Of a DNA stretch of 10,675 bases, positions 1 through 7,462 are shown one piece after another. Positions within the stretch are counted from its first letter, which is position 1. The number at the start of each line of letters is the position of its first letter. A model generated the notes under the pieces. The model searched no databases. It saw only the letters and a program-made list of their open reading frames with translations, and had not been told where the DNA came from. The stretch is from Chloroflexota bacterium. GTDB taxonomy: Bacteria > Chloroflexota > Anaerolineae > Promineifilales > Promineifilaceae. The stretch lies in assembly GCA_020353135.1 (NCBI GenBank), contig CP070688.1, forward strand, positions 4,159,717-4,170,391. The letters are read 5' to 3'. Position numbers and translations under genes: made by a program.

Positions 1-894
1 AAGACGCCTGAGTTGGCCTGCGAAGTGACCATGCAGCCCATCGAAGCATTTGATCTAGACGCGGCGATCATCTTCGCCGATATCTTGCCGCCATTGGAAG
101 GGATGGGCTTGAGCCTGGAATTCATCAAGGGCGAAGGGCCGGTCATTCATAACCCGGTCCGGACCGCGGCCGATATCGAAGCTTTGCGCACCCCGGCGCC
201 GGAGGAAAGCCTCTTCTTCACCCTCGAAGCCATCAAGCTGGCCCGCCAGGAGCTCGACGGCCGGGGACTGCCCCTCATCGGTTTTAGCGGCGCGCCATTC
301 ACCCTGGCCGCTTATGCCGTGGAAGGTGGCAGCAGTCGTAATTTCCGTCATGCCAAGAACCTGATGATGGGTAACGCTGACCAATGGGATAGCCTGATGA
401 CCAAGCTGAGCCAGGTCGTGGGCAATTACATGCTTGCCCAGGCCCAAGCCGGCGCCCACGTGCTGCAGCTTTTTGACAGTTGGGTTGGGGCGCTCAGCCC
501 GGCCGACTATCGCCGCCTGGTTATGCCCTATTCGCAGAAGGCGATCGAGATAGCCAGGGAGGCGAACGTGCCCATCATCCATTTCGGCACCAACACGAAC
601 GGCATGCTGGAATTGATCATGGAGGCCGGCGGTGACGTTATCGGCGTTGACTGGCGCATTGACCTGGATAAGGCTTGGAAGCGATTGGGCTACGGTGTGG
701 CCATTCAAGGCAACCTGGATCCGATCGCTCTCTTTGCCCCCTGGCCGGAATTGCGCCAGCGCGCCGCAAGGATCTTGGATCAAGCCGCCGGCCGCCCAGG
801 ACATATCTTTAACTTGGGCCACGGCATTCTGCCCCAGACGCCGGTTGACAATGTGCGCCGGCTGGTTGATTTTGTGCACGAATATGGCAGCTAG
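1..894 (+). CDS. hemE: Uroporphyrinogen decarboxylase, 5'-truncated
   Basis: Cytosolic enzyme that removes the four acetate carboxyls of uroporphyrinogen III to give coproporphyrinogen III. The reading frame is open from base 1 (K-T-P-E-L-A), so the true start lies upstream. The 297 visible residues compare with about 340-350 in the family, so roughly 50 N-terminal residues are missing, including the usual arginine-rich substrate motif. Visible family landmarks are FADILPP, whose Asp (codon 79-81) matches the conserved catalytic aspartate; [17 protein letters not shown] with the conserved Tyr; [31 protein letters not shown]; and the C-terminal [15 protein letters not shown] with the conserved His. 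The stop is TAG at 892-894. It is followed 80 nt later by a porphyrinogen oxidase and then by hemL, a consistent heme context. I see no internal defect. TTG at 13 would give an open frame but is only an internal codon. Confidence 0.96.
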   Translation, partial: KTPELACEVTMQPIEAFDLDAAIIFADILPPLEGMGLSLEFIKGEGPVIHNPVRTAADIEALRTPAPEESLFFTLEAIKLARQELDGRGLPLIGFSGAPFTLAAYAVEGGSSRNFRHAKNLMMGNADQWDSLMTKLSQVVGNYMLAQAQAGAHVLQLFDSWVGALSPADYRRLVMPYSQKAIEIAREANVPIIHFGTNTNGMLELIMEAGGDVIGVDWRIDLDKAWKRLGYGVAIQGNLDPIALFAPWPELRQRAARILDQAAGRPGHIFNLGHGILPQTPVDNVRRLVDFVHEYGS

Positions 895-974
895 AAGTCC
901 GGCGTTTTGATGTAGCGTGCCGTGGGAAGAGACATTCAAATGCCTGACTTCTTCTGAACAACATAGGACTTCTC

Positions 975-2489
975 GTGACAGACGAAGATCAAACAACACT
1001 TAGTAAGAACGGCAGTGCCCGGCACGTGGTCATCGTCGGCGGCGGTATCGCCGGCCTGAGCACGGCCTGGTATTTGCAGAAACAAGCGGAAGAGAGGGGG
1101 CTGGATCTGCACTATACGGTGCTGGAGAAGGGTTCCCAATGGGGAGGCAAGATCCAAACCGAGCGGGTGGAAGGATATGGCGACCAGCCATTTATCGTCG
1201 AAGGCGGTCCGGATTCCTTTCTGACCCAGAAGCCCTGGGCCCTGCAAATGGCCCGCGAGCTGGGCCTGGAAGAGCGGCTGCTGGGCACCAACGACGATCG
1301 ACGCAAGGTATACGTCTTGCACAAGGGCCGGCCGACGCCACTGCCCGACGGCGTGCTGTTGATCGTGCCGACGAAGATAAAACCCTTCGCCCTATCGCCT
1401 CTCATCTCGCCGCTCGGAAAGCTGCGGATGGGTCTGGATCTGTTCATCCGGCCGAAGATGGACGGCGAGGACGAAACGCTGGCCGACTTTATCACCCGCC
1501 GCCTGGGAAGCGAAGCGCTGGACAAGATCGCCGAGCCGCTCATGTCGGGCATCTACAATGCCGAGGCCGAGCGCCAGAGCCTGTTGGCGACCTTTCCGCG
1601 CTTTCGAGCCCTGGAAGAGAAGTACGGCAGCCTGATCAAAGGCATGCTGGCCTCGCGAAAAGCGCATGTCAATCGGTCCGGCGCTGGGGCCGGTGACGGG
1701 CCGCCCAAGCGCCCCCTGTCGATGTTTGTCTCTCTGCGGAACGGCATGGAAGAGCTGGCGCAGGCGCTGCCAGGCAAGTTGACCGGCGACCTGCGCCTCG
1801 AAACCTCGGTGACGGAAGTGCAGCTGGTCGACGGGCGGCCCAGCCTGAAGCTAAATGACGGCCGCAGACTATCGGCCGACGCGGTGGTGCTGGCGATCCC
1901 TTCCTACTGTGCCGCGGGGCTCATCAAGGATATCGCTCCCGAAGCAGCGGCTGGTTTGGATGCCATTCGATACGTGAGCACGGGCACGATTTCACTGGCC
2001 TTTCGAAGTCAGGATGTCGATCTGCCCGAGGGCTTTGGCCTGGTTATCCCGCGCAGCGAGAAGCGCCTGATAAACGCCGTCACCTTGACTTCGACCAAGT
2101 TCGACCACCGGGCGCCGGCCGACCATGTGTTGCTGCGGGTTTTCTTTGGCGGATCGCGGCGGCCGGAGATGATGGATGTCGACGACGACCAGCTAATGGC
2201 CCTCGTCCTATCTGAGCTAGATGCGCTGCTCGGCCTCGACGCCCAGCCGGTACTCTGCCGCATATACCGCTGGCGACGGGCCAACCCCCAATATGATGTC
2301 GGTCACCTGGATCGCGTCGCGGCCATCGAAGAGGCGTTGCCGGCCGGCCTGTACGTGACCGGCAGCCCGTATCGCGGCATCGGCATCCCTGATTGTGTGC
2401 ATCAAGGCCAGCAAACGGCCGCGAAAATCGCCGCTGATCTGTCGTTTGTCGATCGCGAACAAGACGAACCGCTGCAAGTAGCGGCATAA
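975..2489 (+). CDS. hemY: HemY-type porphyrinogen oxidase (FAD)
   Basis: FAD flavoprotein of the oxygen-dependent protoporphyrinogen oxidase family (some databases call it hemG), 504 residues, a normal length. The N-terminal Rossmann motif GGGIAG lies at residues 22-27, with an acidic residue at about 51 ending the second strand of the dinucleotide fold. Family blocks follow: GGPDSFLTQKPWAL (about 77-90), the LADFITRRLG and EPLMSGIYNAEAERQSL region (about 170-200), and the C-terminal FAD motif GSPYRGIGIPDCVHQG (463-478). It is the penultimate-stage enzyme of heme synthesis. Members of this family oxidise either protoporphyrinogen IX or coproporphyrinogen III, and the sequence alone does not tell me which. 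The start is GTG at 975 with an AGGA six bases upstream (965-968). There is no better start before the conserved fold. It lies between hemE and hemL on the same strand, probably in one transcript. Confidence 0.93.
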   Translation: MTDEDQTTLSKNGSARHVVIVGGGIAGLSTAWYLQKQAEERGLDLHYTVLEKGSQWGGKIQTERVEGYGDQPFIVEGGPDSFLTQKPWALQMARELGLEERLLGTNDDRRKVYVLHKGRPTPLPDGVLLIVPTKIKPFALSPLISPLGKLRMGLDLFIRPKMDGEDETLADFITRRLGSEALDKIAEPLMSGIYNAEAERQSLLATFPRFRALEEKYGSLIKGMLASRKAHVNRSGAGAGDGPPKRPLSMFVSLRNGMEELAQALPGKLTGDLRLETSVTEVQLVDGRPSLKLNDGRRLSADAVVLAIPSYCAAGLIKDIAPEAAAGLDAIRYVSTGTISLAFRSQDVDLPEGFGLVIPRSEKRLINAVTLTSTKFDHRAPADHVLLRVFFGGSRRPEMMDVDDDQLMALVLSELDALLGLDAQPVLCRIYRWRRANPQYDVGHLDRVAAIEEALPAGLYVTGSPYRGIGIPDCVHQGQQTAAKIAADLSFVDREQDEPLQVAA

Positions 2490-2529
2490 ACGATCTGTCT
2501 ACAGAAGAGATAAATAAAAGAGAGCAGTG

Positions 2530-3825
2530 ATGAAGACGACACGTTCTGAAGAACTATTCGCCGAAGCGCAGAACCTCATTCCCGGCGGGGTCGATAGTCC
2601 CGTTCGCGCTTTTCGCAGCGTGGGCGGCACGCCCCGTTTCATCGGTCGCGGCCAGGGCTCGACCATCTGGGACGCCGACGGCAACCGCTACGTCGACTAC
2701 GTTCTTTCGTGGGGACCACTGATCCTGGGGCACGCCCACCCGGCCGTCGTGTCGGCGCTACAGGACGCGGCCGGGCAAGGCACTAGCTACGGCGCGCCGA
2801 CTGAGTTGGAAAATGACCTGGCCCGGCTGGTGATTGAGACCGTGCCCTCAATCGAGATGATCCGTTTCGTGAACAGCGGAACCGAGGCGACTATGAGCGC
2901 GCTGCGACTGGCCCGGGCGTATACCGGTCGCTCCAAGATCGTCAAGTTCGCCGGCTGCTACCATGGACACGCCGATATGCTGCTGGTCCAGGCCGGTAGC
3001 GGCGTGGCCACCTTGGGCCTACCCGATTCGCCGGGCGTGCCCGAGGCTACGGTGGCCGACACCTTGACCGCGCCCTACAATGACTTGGACGCCGTTCGGG
3101 AGCTCTTTGAAGCCCACCCGGATCAGATCGCCGGGGTGATCGTCGAACCAATCGCGGCTAACATGGGGTTTGTTCTGCCGGAGACGGGTTACCTGGCCGG
3201 GCTGCGTGACCTATGCCGCGAATTTGGCGCGCTTTTCATCCTTGACGAGGTCATGACCGGTTTCCGCGTCGCGCTTGGCGGCGCTCAGGCGCATTGGGGA
3301 CTGGATCCGGACATCACCTGCCTGGGCAAGGTGATTGGCGGCGGTTTGCCGGTCGGCGCTTACGCCGGTAAACGAAAGATCATGGAAACCGTAGCCCCGG
3401 CCGGACCGATGTATCAGGCCGGCACGCTGAGTGGCAATCCCCTGGCTATGACGGCCGGCCAGGCGACCATTCGAACATTATTGCTGCCCGGCGCCTTTGA
3501 GACGATCACTCGGAAGACGTTGGCGCTGGTCGACGGCATCCGGTCGGCTGCGCTCGAAGTGGGCGTCCCATTGCAAGCCAACCATGTGGGCACCATGTTC
3601 GGCTTCTACTTCCTGAAAGAAAGCGGCGCGGCGATCGACGACTACGACAGCGCCAAACAGTATGCCGATACCGGGCGCTACGGCCGTTTTTTCCACGCCA
3701 TGCTGGCTGAAGGTTTCTATTTTGCTCCCAGTCAATTCGAAGCCGGCTTCATGAGCGTCGCTCACGGTCAGGATGACGTCGAGGCGACCCTGGAAGCCGT
3801 GAAAGAGGTCTTGCCCCAGATTTAG
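2530..3825 (+). CDS. hemL: Glutamate-1-semialdehyde 2,1-aminomutase
   Basis: PLP enzyme of the C5 pathway that converts glutamate-1-semialdehyde to 5-aminolevulinate, the first committed tetrapyrrole precursor. The 431 residues are full length for the family. Hallmarks are [23 protein letters not shown] at the N-terminus (seen here in two pieces), [16 protein letters not shown], the GCYHGHAD block, [10 protein letters not shown], and [17 protein letters not shown], whose Lys267 (codon 3328-3330) should form the PLP Schiff base. Late landmarks are [11 protein letters not shown] and [16 protein letters not shown] lies immediately before the ATG (2527), but the purine-rich AAGAGAG at 2518-2524 is five bases from ATG 2530 and only two from the GTG, so I chose the ATG. 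The gene begins 40 nt after hemY. It converges on the esterase gene, with 17 nt between the stop codons and no clear terminator there. Confidence 0.97.
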   Translation: MKTTRSEELFAEAQNLIPGGVDSPVRAFRSVGGTPRFIGRGQGSTIWDADGNRYVDYVLSWGPLILGHAHPAVVSALQDAAGQGTSYGAPTELENDLARLVIETVPSIEMIRFVNSGTEATMSALRLARAYTGRSKIVKFAGCYHGHADMLLVQAGSGVATLGLPDSPGVPEATVADTLTAPYNDLDAVRELFEAHPDQIAGVIVEPIAANMGFVLPETGYLAGLRDLCREFGALFILDEVMTGFRVALGGAQAHWGLDPDITCLGKVIGGGLPVGAYAGKRKIMETVAPAGPMYQAGTLSGNPLAMTAGQATIRTLLLPGAFETITRKTLALVDGIRSAALEVGVPLQANHVGTMFGFYFLKESGAAIDDYDSAKQYADTGRYGRFFHAMLAEGFYFAPSQFEAGFMSVAHGQDDVEATLEAVKEVLPQI

Positions 3826-3842
3826 TTAAGTCGTCGCCGTGA

Positions 3843-4553
3843 CTAGCTGGTGCCGCTCCTACCATTAGCGATTTCGGCGACTCGCCGCTCCCACCATGCT
3901 TTGAGGTCGCGCATTCCCTGGGCGCTGATGCGATGGCCGGTGTCGTATTCCCGGTAGTCTAGATCGGCGCCGCTGGCCTTCAGCGTCTCGGCGCAGCCTC
4001 TCGCCCTATCAAGGGGGATAAAGGGATCCTCCTTGCCCACGGCGATATAGATCGGCAGCCCACGCAGGGCCCTGGTTTCAACGGCCGCATCGCTCTCGAC
4101 GGGCACGAATCCGACAAGCCCGGCGATACCTTGCACCTGGCCTGGGTGCCCCATGGCCGTGGCATAAGCCGTCGCCGCCCCCTGGCTGAAACCCATCAGA
4201 TAGAGGCAATCAGGGTCGGCGTCATATAGTTCGGGCAGGGCTTGTAGAAAATGAGTCAAGGCGACTACCGCTTCGTCAAACATGGACAGGGGCGGCCATT
4301 CATCTCGTTGGCGTGGGTGCCAGGCATAGCCACCGGCCGGATCGAGCTTGATACCTCGGGGAGAGACGACCAGCCACTCCTTGGGTAGGGCCCGGCCGAA
4401 GATCCACATGGCGTCTTCGTCGCCGCTGCGACCGTGCAGCATCACCACGGTCGGATAAGGCTTCGCTTCGTTCGGAACGAGGACACGGTGGGGAAGTCCG
4501 GCCCGGGCCAGAGCCGGTCCGGCATTGACCAGGAGAGGCCCTTCGTCGCTCAT
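3843..4553 (-). CDS. Alpha/beta-hydrolase, phospholipase/carboxylesterase family
   Basis: A 236-residue alpha/beta hydrolase resembling the small carboxylesterase/lysophospholipase (Abhydrolase_2) group and the related dienelactone-hydrolase-like enzymes. The strand and oxyanion region VVMLHGRSGDED is at about 36-47. The nucleophile elbow GFSQGA puts Ser123 in the GxSxG motif. Asp176 (GKEDPFIP) and His207 (DTGHRIS) complete a plausible triad in the right order. There is no signal peptide, so it is probably cytosolic. The natural ester substrate cannot be read from the sequence. The ATG at 4553 is preceded by AGGAGA (4564-4559) five bases away, a strong ribosome site. Upstream sits a very strong intrinsic terminator, and beyond it a promoter-like sequence, so expression may be attenuated or depend on read-through. 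It is the last gene of the minus-strand block. Confidence 0.87.
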   Translation of the reverse strand: MSDEGPLLVNAGPALARAGLPHRVLVPNEAKPYPTVVMLHGRSGDEDAMWIFGRALPKEWLVVSPRGIKLDPAGGYAWHPRQRDEWPPLSMFDEAVVALTHFLQALPELYDADPDCLYLMGFSQGAATAYATAMGHPGQVQGIAGLVGFVPVESDAAVETRALRGLPIYIAVGKEDPFIPLDRARGCAETLKASGADLDYREYDTGHRISAQGMRDLKAWWERRVAEIANGRSGTS

Positions 4554-4574
4554 ATGATTCTCCTGTTGTTCGAC

Positions 4575-4617
4575 AAAAAATGAGGTGTCCTCTCAGCGGG
4601 CGCTGAGGGGACACCTC
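4575..4617 (-). terminator. Intrinsic terminator, 17-bp stem plus U6
   Basis: Read on the minus strand, bases 4617-4582 form an almost perfect hairpin. Positions 4582-4598 pair with 4617-4601, giving 17 pairs including one G-U, around the two bases 4599-4600. One A (4581) and then six T (4580-4575) follow. There is no T-run on the other side, so it acts only on minus-strand transcription. It ends the 886-residue DUF389 gene, whose stop is 50 nt upstream. It also lies only 21 nt before the start of the esterase gene. Confidence 0.9.
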
Positions 4618-4634
4618 TGGGGGGAGCCAAGTAA

Positions 4635-4663
4635 AGTATAGCACTATCCAGCATTGTTAACAA
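4635..4663 (-). promoter_or_regulatory. Candidate sigma70-type promoter before the esterase
   Basis: On the minus strand TTGTTA (4663-4658) and TATACT (4640-4635) are separated by exactly 17 bases. They match the -35 and -10 consensus at four and five of six positions. It begins four bases past the stop of the DUF389 gene and would start transcription near 4628. The strong terminator would then fall in the esterase leader. The call rests on pattern only. Confidence 0.45.
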
Positions 4664-4664
4664 T
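4653..4664. repeat. 12-bp perfect palindrome over the -35 box
   Basis: ATTGTTAACAAT is perfectly self-complementary and covers the -35 element of the candidate esterase promoter. This fits the position of a repressor operator, but a 12-bp AT-rich palindrome could also occur by chance. Confidence 0.4.
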
Positions 4665-4666
4665 AA

Positions 4667-7327
4667 TCAGGGGGTCGGCGTCGGGACAGTCAGCGTCGCT
4701 TCCGGCGTTGCAGTCGGCGGCGGCGAAGTAGCTGTTGGCAACTCTTCTGTCGGTGGTCCGGTGGGCTGGGGCGTGGGCGGTTCTTCCGTGGGCGGCTCAA
4801 CCGTGGACGTGGGTGGCCCGCTCGTGGGCGTGGGCGGCTCTTCTGTCGGCGGCTCTTCTGTCGGCGGCTCAGCCGTGGCCGTGGGCGGCTCACTCGTGGG
4901 CGTGGGCGGTTCCTCTGTTGGCGGCTCTTCTGTCGGCGGCTCTGGAGACTGTATTTCCTCGGTCGGCGTGAATGTCGGCGTCGCGGATGGCAGGAAGGGT
5001 GTCTCGGTTGCGGTGGGTGTCGGCGAAGGCTGGGTGACGATCACCGTAAGCTTTACCGGCCAGCCGAGGGCGTCGCTCAAAGCATCTTCCGTGGCCCGGA
5101 CCTGGGCCAGGAATTCGTCGCTGGCTGGATCCATATCGGTCATGACAGTTACCGTGACCAGGAACGGGTTGCCCACCTGGAAGGAGAAGCTAACGATCTC
5201 GCAGCAGGTCAGCGACTCGATCAGGACCTCTTCTATTGCCTCGGACAGCGCTTGATCGGTGGCATCCACTGCCTCGGTGCTGTCATAGGTTTCAAGGGGA
5301 AGGATACTCAGGACCACGGGCAGGCCCAGCTCTTGGGCCAGCGCTGCCTCGGACGCTCCAACCTGCTCGTTGAATTCCTCGGAACCATACGCCAGTTCTG
5401 TTTGCACGGCGGCCAGCACGAGGGTTGGATTGCCAATCGCGAACTTGAAGCCAAGCACGGTCATGTCGGTCAGCTCTTCATTCAAGATCCGGCCGATCGT
5501 CGCTTCTACCTCGGCGTCCGCCTCAGCCACGCTGGCATCGACGACCGGCTGTATGACGACCGACAATTCGACCGGCTCGCCGAGCGCCTCTTCCAGATTA
5601 TTCTGGGCGGCGATAATCTCGCTCGTATCGGGAATGACACTGGCCGGCATGCGAACGGTGGCGAACACTTGCAAAGGTGTACCCTGGCGGACTTCATAGC
5701 CAACCAGCTCCGATTGATTGAATGAGTCCCTTAGCGTCCTTTCGATGGTGGCGGAAAAGATAGTGTTGGCGTTTTGCGCCAACAATGCCGCCAGGACCAA
5801 GACGAAAATCGCTACCAGGATGGCAGACGTGCGGCGCGTGCGGCGGGCGTCAACCTTCTTGCTCGGCCGCATGCCAAACCAGAAGAAAGTCGCCCAGGCA
5901 GCCAGGATGATGCTGATGATGTTGGTTACGAATAGCAAGGCGGCGCCGCTGGCCAATCCAAAATCGCCGAAGGCAAGTCCTAAGCCCACGGTAGCCAGCG
6001 GCGGCATGAGCGCGGCGGCGATAGCTACCCCGGCCAGCGCCGAGGGGATATGCTTGCGGGCCGTGGCGTAGGCGCCGATAAAACCCGAGGCCAGGGCAAC
6101 GCCCATATCCAACAAAGATGGGTTTCCCCTGGAGGCCATCTCGGTAGTGACGATCGTCGTCGGGCTCAGCCAGCCGATCAGGAAAGAGATGAGCAAGGCC
6201 CCGGCGATACCCTGGACAAGGACGATCGTCGCCCGCCAGACCAGGTCCAGTTTACCCAGGGTCATTCCGACCGCGAAGGCGATGAGCGGCGACATGAGCG
6301 GCGCGACCAACATGGCCCCGATGATCACGGCGTTACTGTTCAGCATCAGGCCGAAGGTAGCCAGGACGGCCGCCACGACGATCAAGACCAGGTAGTCTAG
6401 CGAGGTTGTCGCCGAAGCCTCAGCTTCCCTTTCGATTTCCACCTGCTCAAATTGGGTCAGCGTCGGCGACAGCCAGCGCCGGATCCTGTCGCCCCGGGTC
6501 AAAGGCGCGGAAGTTGGCGAGACCATCAACAGCGGACCGCGCCATCTCCTGATGAGGGCCATTGGGAGATCAGCCCGCAACCAACGCTGCCACTCGCTAC
6601 GGTCTGACACGCCGACGACTACCATAACGTCGTCTTCAATCCGCGATAATAAGCCAGAAACAGCATCTTGTGACTGGGCGATCGTACGCTTGACGTCTTC
6701 TTGGCCGGCGATGCCGACCAACGCCGATTCGATCTGACCACGGGCATCCCAGTTTGTCGTCCGGCCGGTGCGAACGTAAATCGCCTCAACCGGCCTGTCC
6801 ATGCTCCGGCCAAGGCGGATGGCAAGCTGAGCGGCCGCACGCGATTGCTCGCCGGCCACAATGGGCACGACCAGCCGCCGGTCGGCGTGAGTTGCACCGA
6901 TGCGGAATAGGACGACGTAGCACGGGGCCGCCGGAAGCACATTTTCGGCCACTGTGCTGAAGTTTACACCCCGGCCGCTTGTTTCACGGCCGCCAAACAG
7001 AATCAGGTCAGCTCTGTGCTCGCGGGCTGCGTCCAGAATCCCTCGGGATATGCTGCCAGCGCCGTAAGAGATCAGTTGAACGGGCCGCCCGTCATCCTGA
7101 TACGATTGCACGATCGGCTCGACGGCTTGGATTGTCTCGGCGTCTTCTTCGACATTACCCAATGACACCAGCAAGACAAGAACAGTGGCCTCTTCCGATG
7201 CGGCCATATCCAGGGCCAGATCGATGAGCTCCCGACTGTACTTGGGCTGGATGATGGGAACGAGGATAAGACCGATGTCTGCCGGCAGATCAGTTGAAGA
7301 CGGTGCTGCTTTTTCTTGTGAATCCAC
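4667..7327 (-). CDS. USP-USP-DUF389 membrane protein with Pro/Thr tail
   Basis: Multidomain protein of 886 residues. Residues about 18-142 and 150-270 are two universal-stress-protein-like domains (ILVPII near the start of the first, RLVVPIVAGEQSRAA in the second; each ends in a buried strand, YVVLF and PLLMVS). Residues about 309-485 are a DUF389 membrane domain with hydrophobic helices and the hallmark GAMLVAPLMSPLIAF (337-351), AIAAALMPPLATVGLGLAFG and NIISIILAA. A further TM segment (about 501-517) leads to three degenerate repeats of about 78 residues (524-598, 604-680, 686-765), then a tail (767-886) made almost only of P, T, E, S and A. The family's function is unknown. By inference the USP part is cytosolic and the repeats and tail are outside. 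The start is a GTG with no good ribosome site; an in-frame stop 27 nt upstream leaves little alternative. It ends in TGA, followed by the strong terminator. Confidence 0.9.
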   Translation of the reverse strand: MDSQEKAAPSSTDLPADIGLILVPIIQPKYSRELIDLALDMAASEEATVLVLLVSLGNVEEDAETIQAVEPIVQSYQDDGRPVQLISYGAGSISRGILDAAREHRADLILFGGRETSGRGVNFSTVAENVLPAAPCYVVLFRIGATHADRRLVVPIVAGEQSRAAAQLAIRLGRSMDRPVEAIYVRTGRTTNWDARGQIESALVGIAGQEDVKRTIAQSQDAVSGLLSRIEDDVMVVVGVSDRSEWQRWLRADLPMALIRRWRGPLLMVSPTSAPLTRGDRIRRWLSPTLTQFEQVEIEREAEASATTSLDYLVLIVVAAVLATFGLMLNSNAVIIGAMLVAPLMSPLIAFAVGMTLGKLDLVWRATIVLVQGIAGALLISFLIGWLSPTTIVTTEMASRGNPSLLDMGVALASGFIGAYATARKHIPSALAGVAIAAALMPPLATVGLGLAFGDFGLASGAALLFVTNIISIILAAWATFFWFGMRPSKKVDARRTRRTSAILVAIFVLVLAALLAQNANTIFSATIERTLRDSFNQSELVGYEVRQGTPLQVFATVRMPASVIPDTSEIIAAQNNLEEALGEPVELSVVIQPVVDASVAEADAEVEATIGRILNEELTDMTVLGFKFAIGNPTLVLAAVQTELAYGSEEFNEQVGASEAALAQELGLPVVLSILPLETYDSTEAVDATDQALSEAIEEVLIESLTCCEIVSFSFQVGNPFLVTVTVMTDMDPASDEFLAQVRATEDALSDALGWPVKLTVIVTQPSPTPTATETPFLPSATPTFTPTEEIQSPEPPTEEPPTEEPPTPTSEPPTATAEPPTEEPPTEEPPTPTSGPPTSTVEPPTEEPPTPQPTGPPTEELPTATSPPPTATPEATLTVPTPTP
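4749..4942 (-). repeat. 72-bp tandem repeats coding a Pro/Thr/Glu tail
   Basis: The clearest copies are 4821-4870 and 4893-4942, offset by exactly 72 bases and differing at three of 50 positions. A more diverged copy lies before them (4749-4820). Each unit codes 24 residues built on EPPTEEPPT and PTS/TAT blocks. The multiple-of-three period and the silent differences show that the reading frame is under selection. The region is a likely site of length variation and assembly error. Confidence 0.8.
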
Positions 7328-7353
7328 GAATATCGCCGCGCCAAACGTCCTTC

Positions 7354-7378
7354 CTCAAGCTGAGGATCTCAAGCTGAG
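7354..7378. repeat. Two 11-bp palindromic units with 14-bp period
   Basis: CTCAAGCTGAG occurs at 7354-7364 and 7368-7378 with three bases between. Each unit has CTCA/TGAG arms, and the junction TGAG-GAT-CTCA is also a small hairpin. It lies in the untranslated leader upstream of the DUF389 gene. On the minus strand the unit contains TCAGCT followed by TGA, as does the array at 9363-9403. Confidence 0.7.
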
Positions 7379-7380
7379 AC

Positions 7381-7409
7381 CCTCGAGGCGACTTCTTCTC
7401 GCCTCGAGG
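7381..7409 (-). terminator. 11-bp-stem hairpin between lipoprotein and DUF389 genes
   Basis: Bases 7381-7391 (CCTCGAGGCGA) are perfectly complementary to 7399-7409, around a 7-base loop. It starts about 54 nt past the stop of the lipoprotein gene. On neither strand is there a T-run after the stem, so it is not a classical intrinsic terminator. It may act as a weak terminator, protect a 3' end, or be part of the repeat element next to it. The hairpin is certain; the function is not. Confidence 0.4.
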
Positions 7410-7462
7410 AAGGTGCTATTCGTATTTGTCGAGCCTATTTACCGAGAGAACGTTCGCCCATA

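Noticed and set aside
940..957. Five-codon frame (MPDFF) before hemY as a leader peptide
   Set aside because: It is too short, lacks a ribosome site and contains no regulatory codon run.
893..973. 8-bp inverted repeat AGAAGTCC / GGACTTCT flanking the hemE-hemY gap
   Set aside because: One arm overlaps the hemE stop, the loop is over 60 bases, and eight base pairs at that distance are weak evidence for a structure.
55..999. Long minus-strand open frame opposite hemE
   Set aside because: It is fully antisense to an unmistakable hemE and has no recognisable domain. It is a by-product of GC-rich codon use.
3826..3842. Search for a terminator between convergent hemL and the esterase gene
   Set aside because: Only 17 bases separate the stops, and I see no hairpin followed by a T-run on either strand.
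4749..4942. Repeat cluster considered as a CRISPR array
   Set aside because: The units are contiguous 72-bp in-frame coding repeats without unique spacers.
4735..5255. Plus-strand Gly/Ser/Val-rich open frames with GGSSVGG-like repeats
   Set aside because: They are the antisense reading of the Pro/Thr/Glu tail of the DUF389 protein; the repeat comes from its codons, not from a separate gene.
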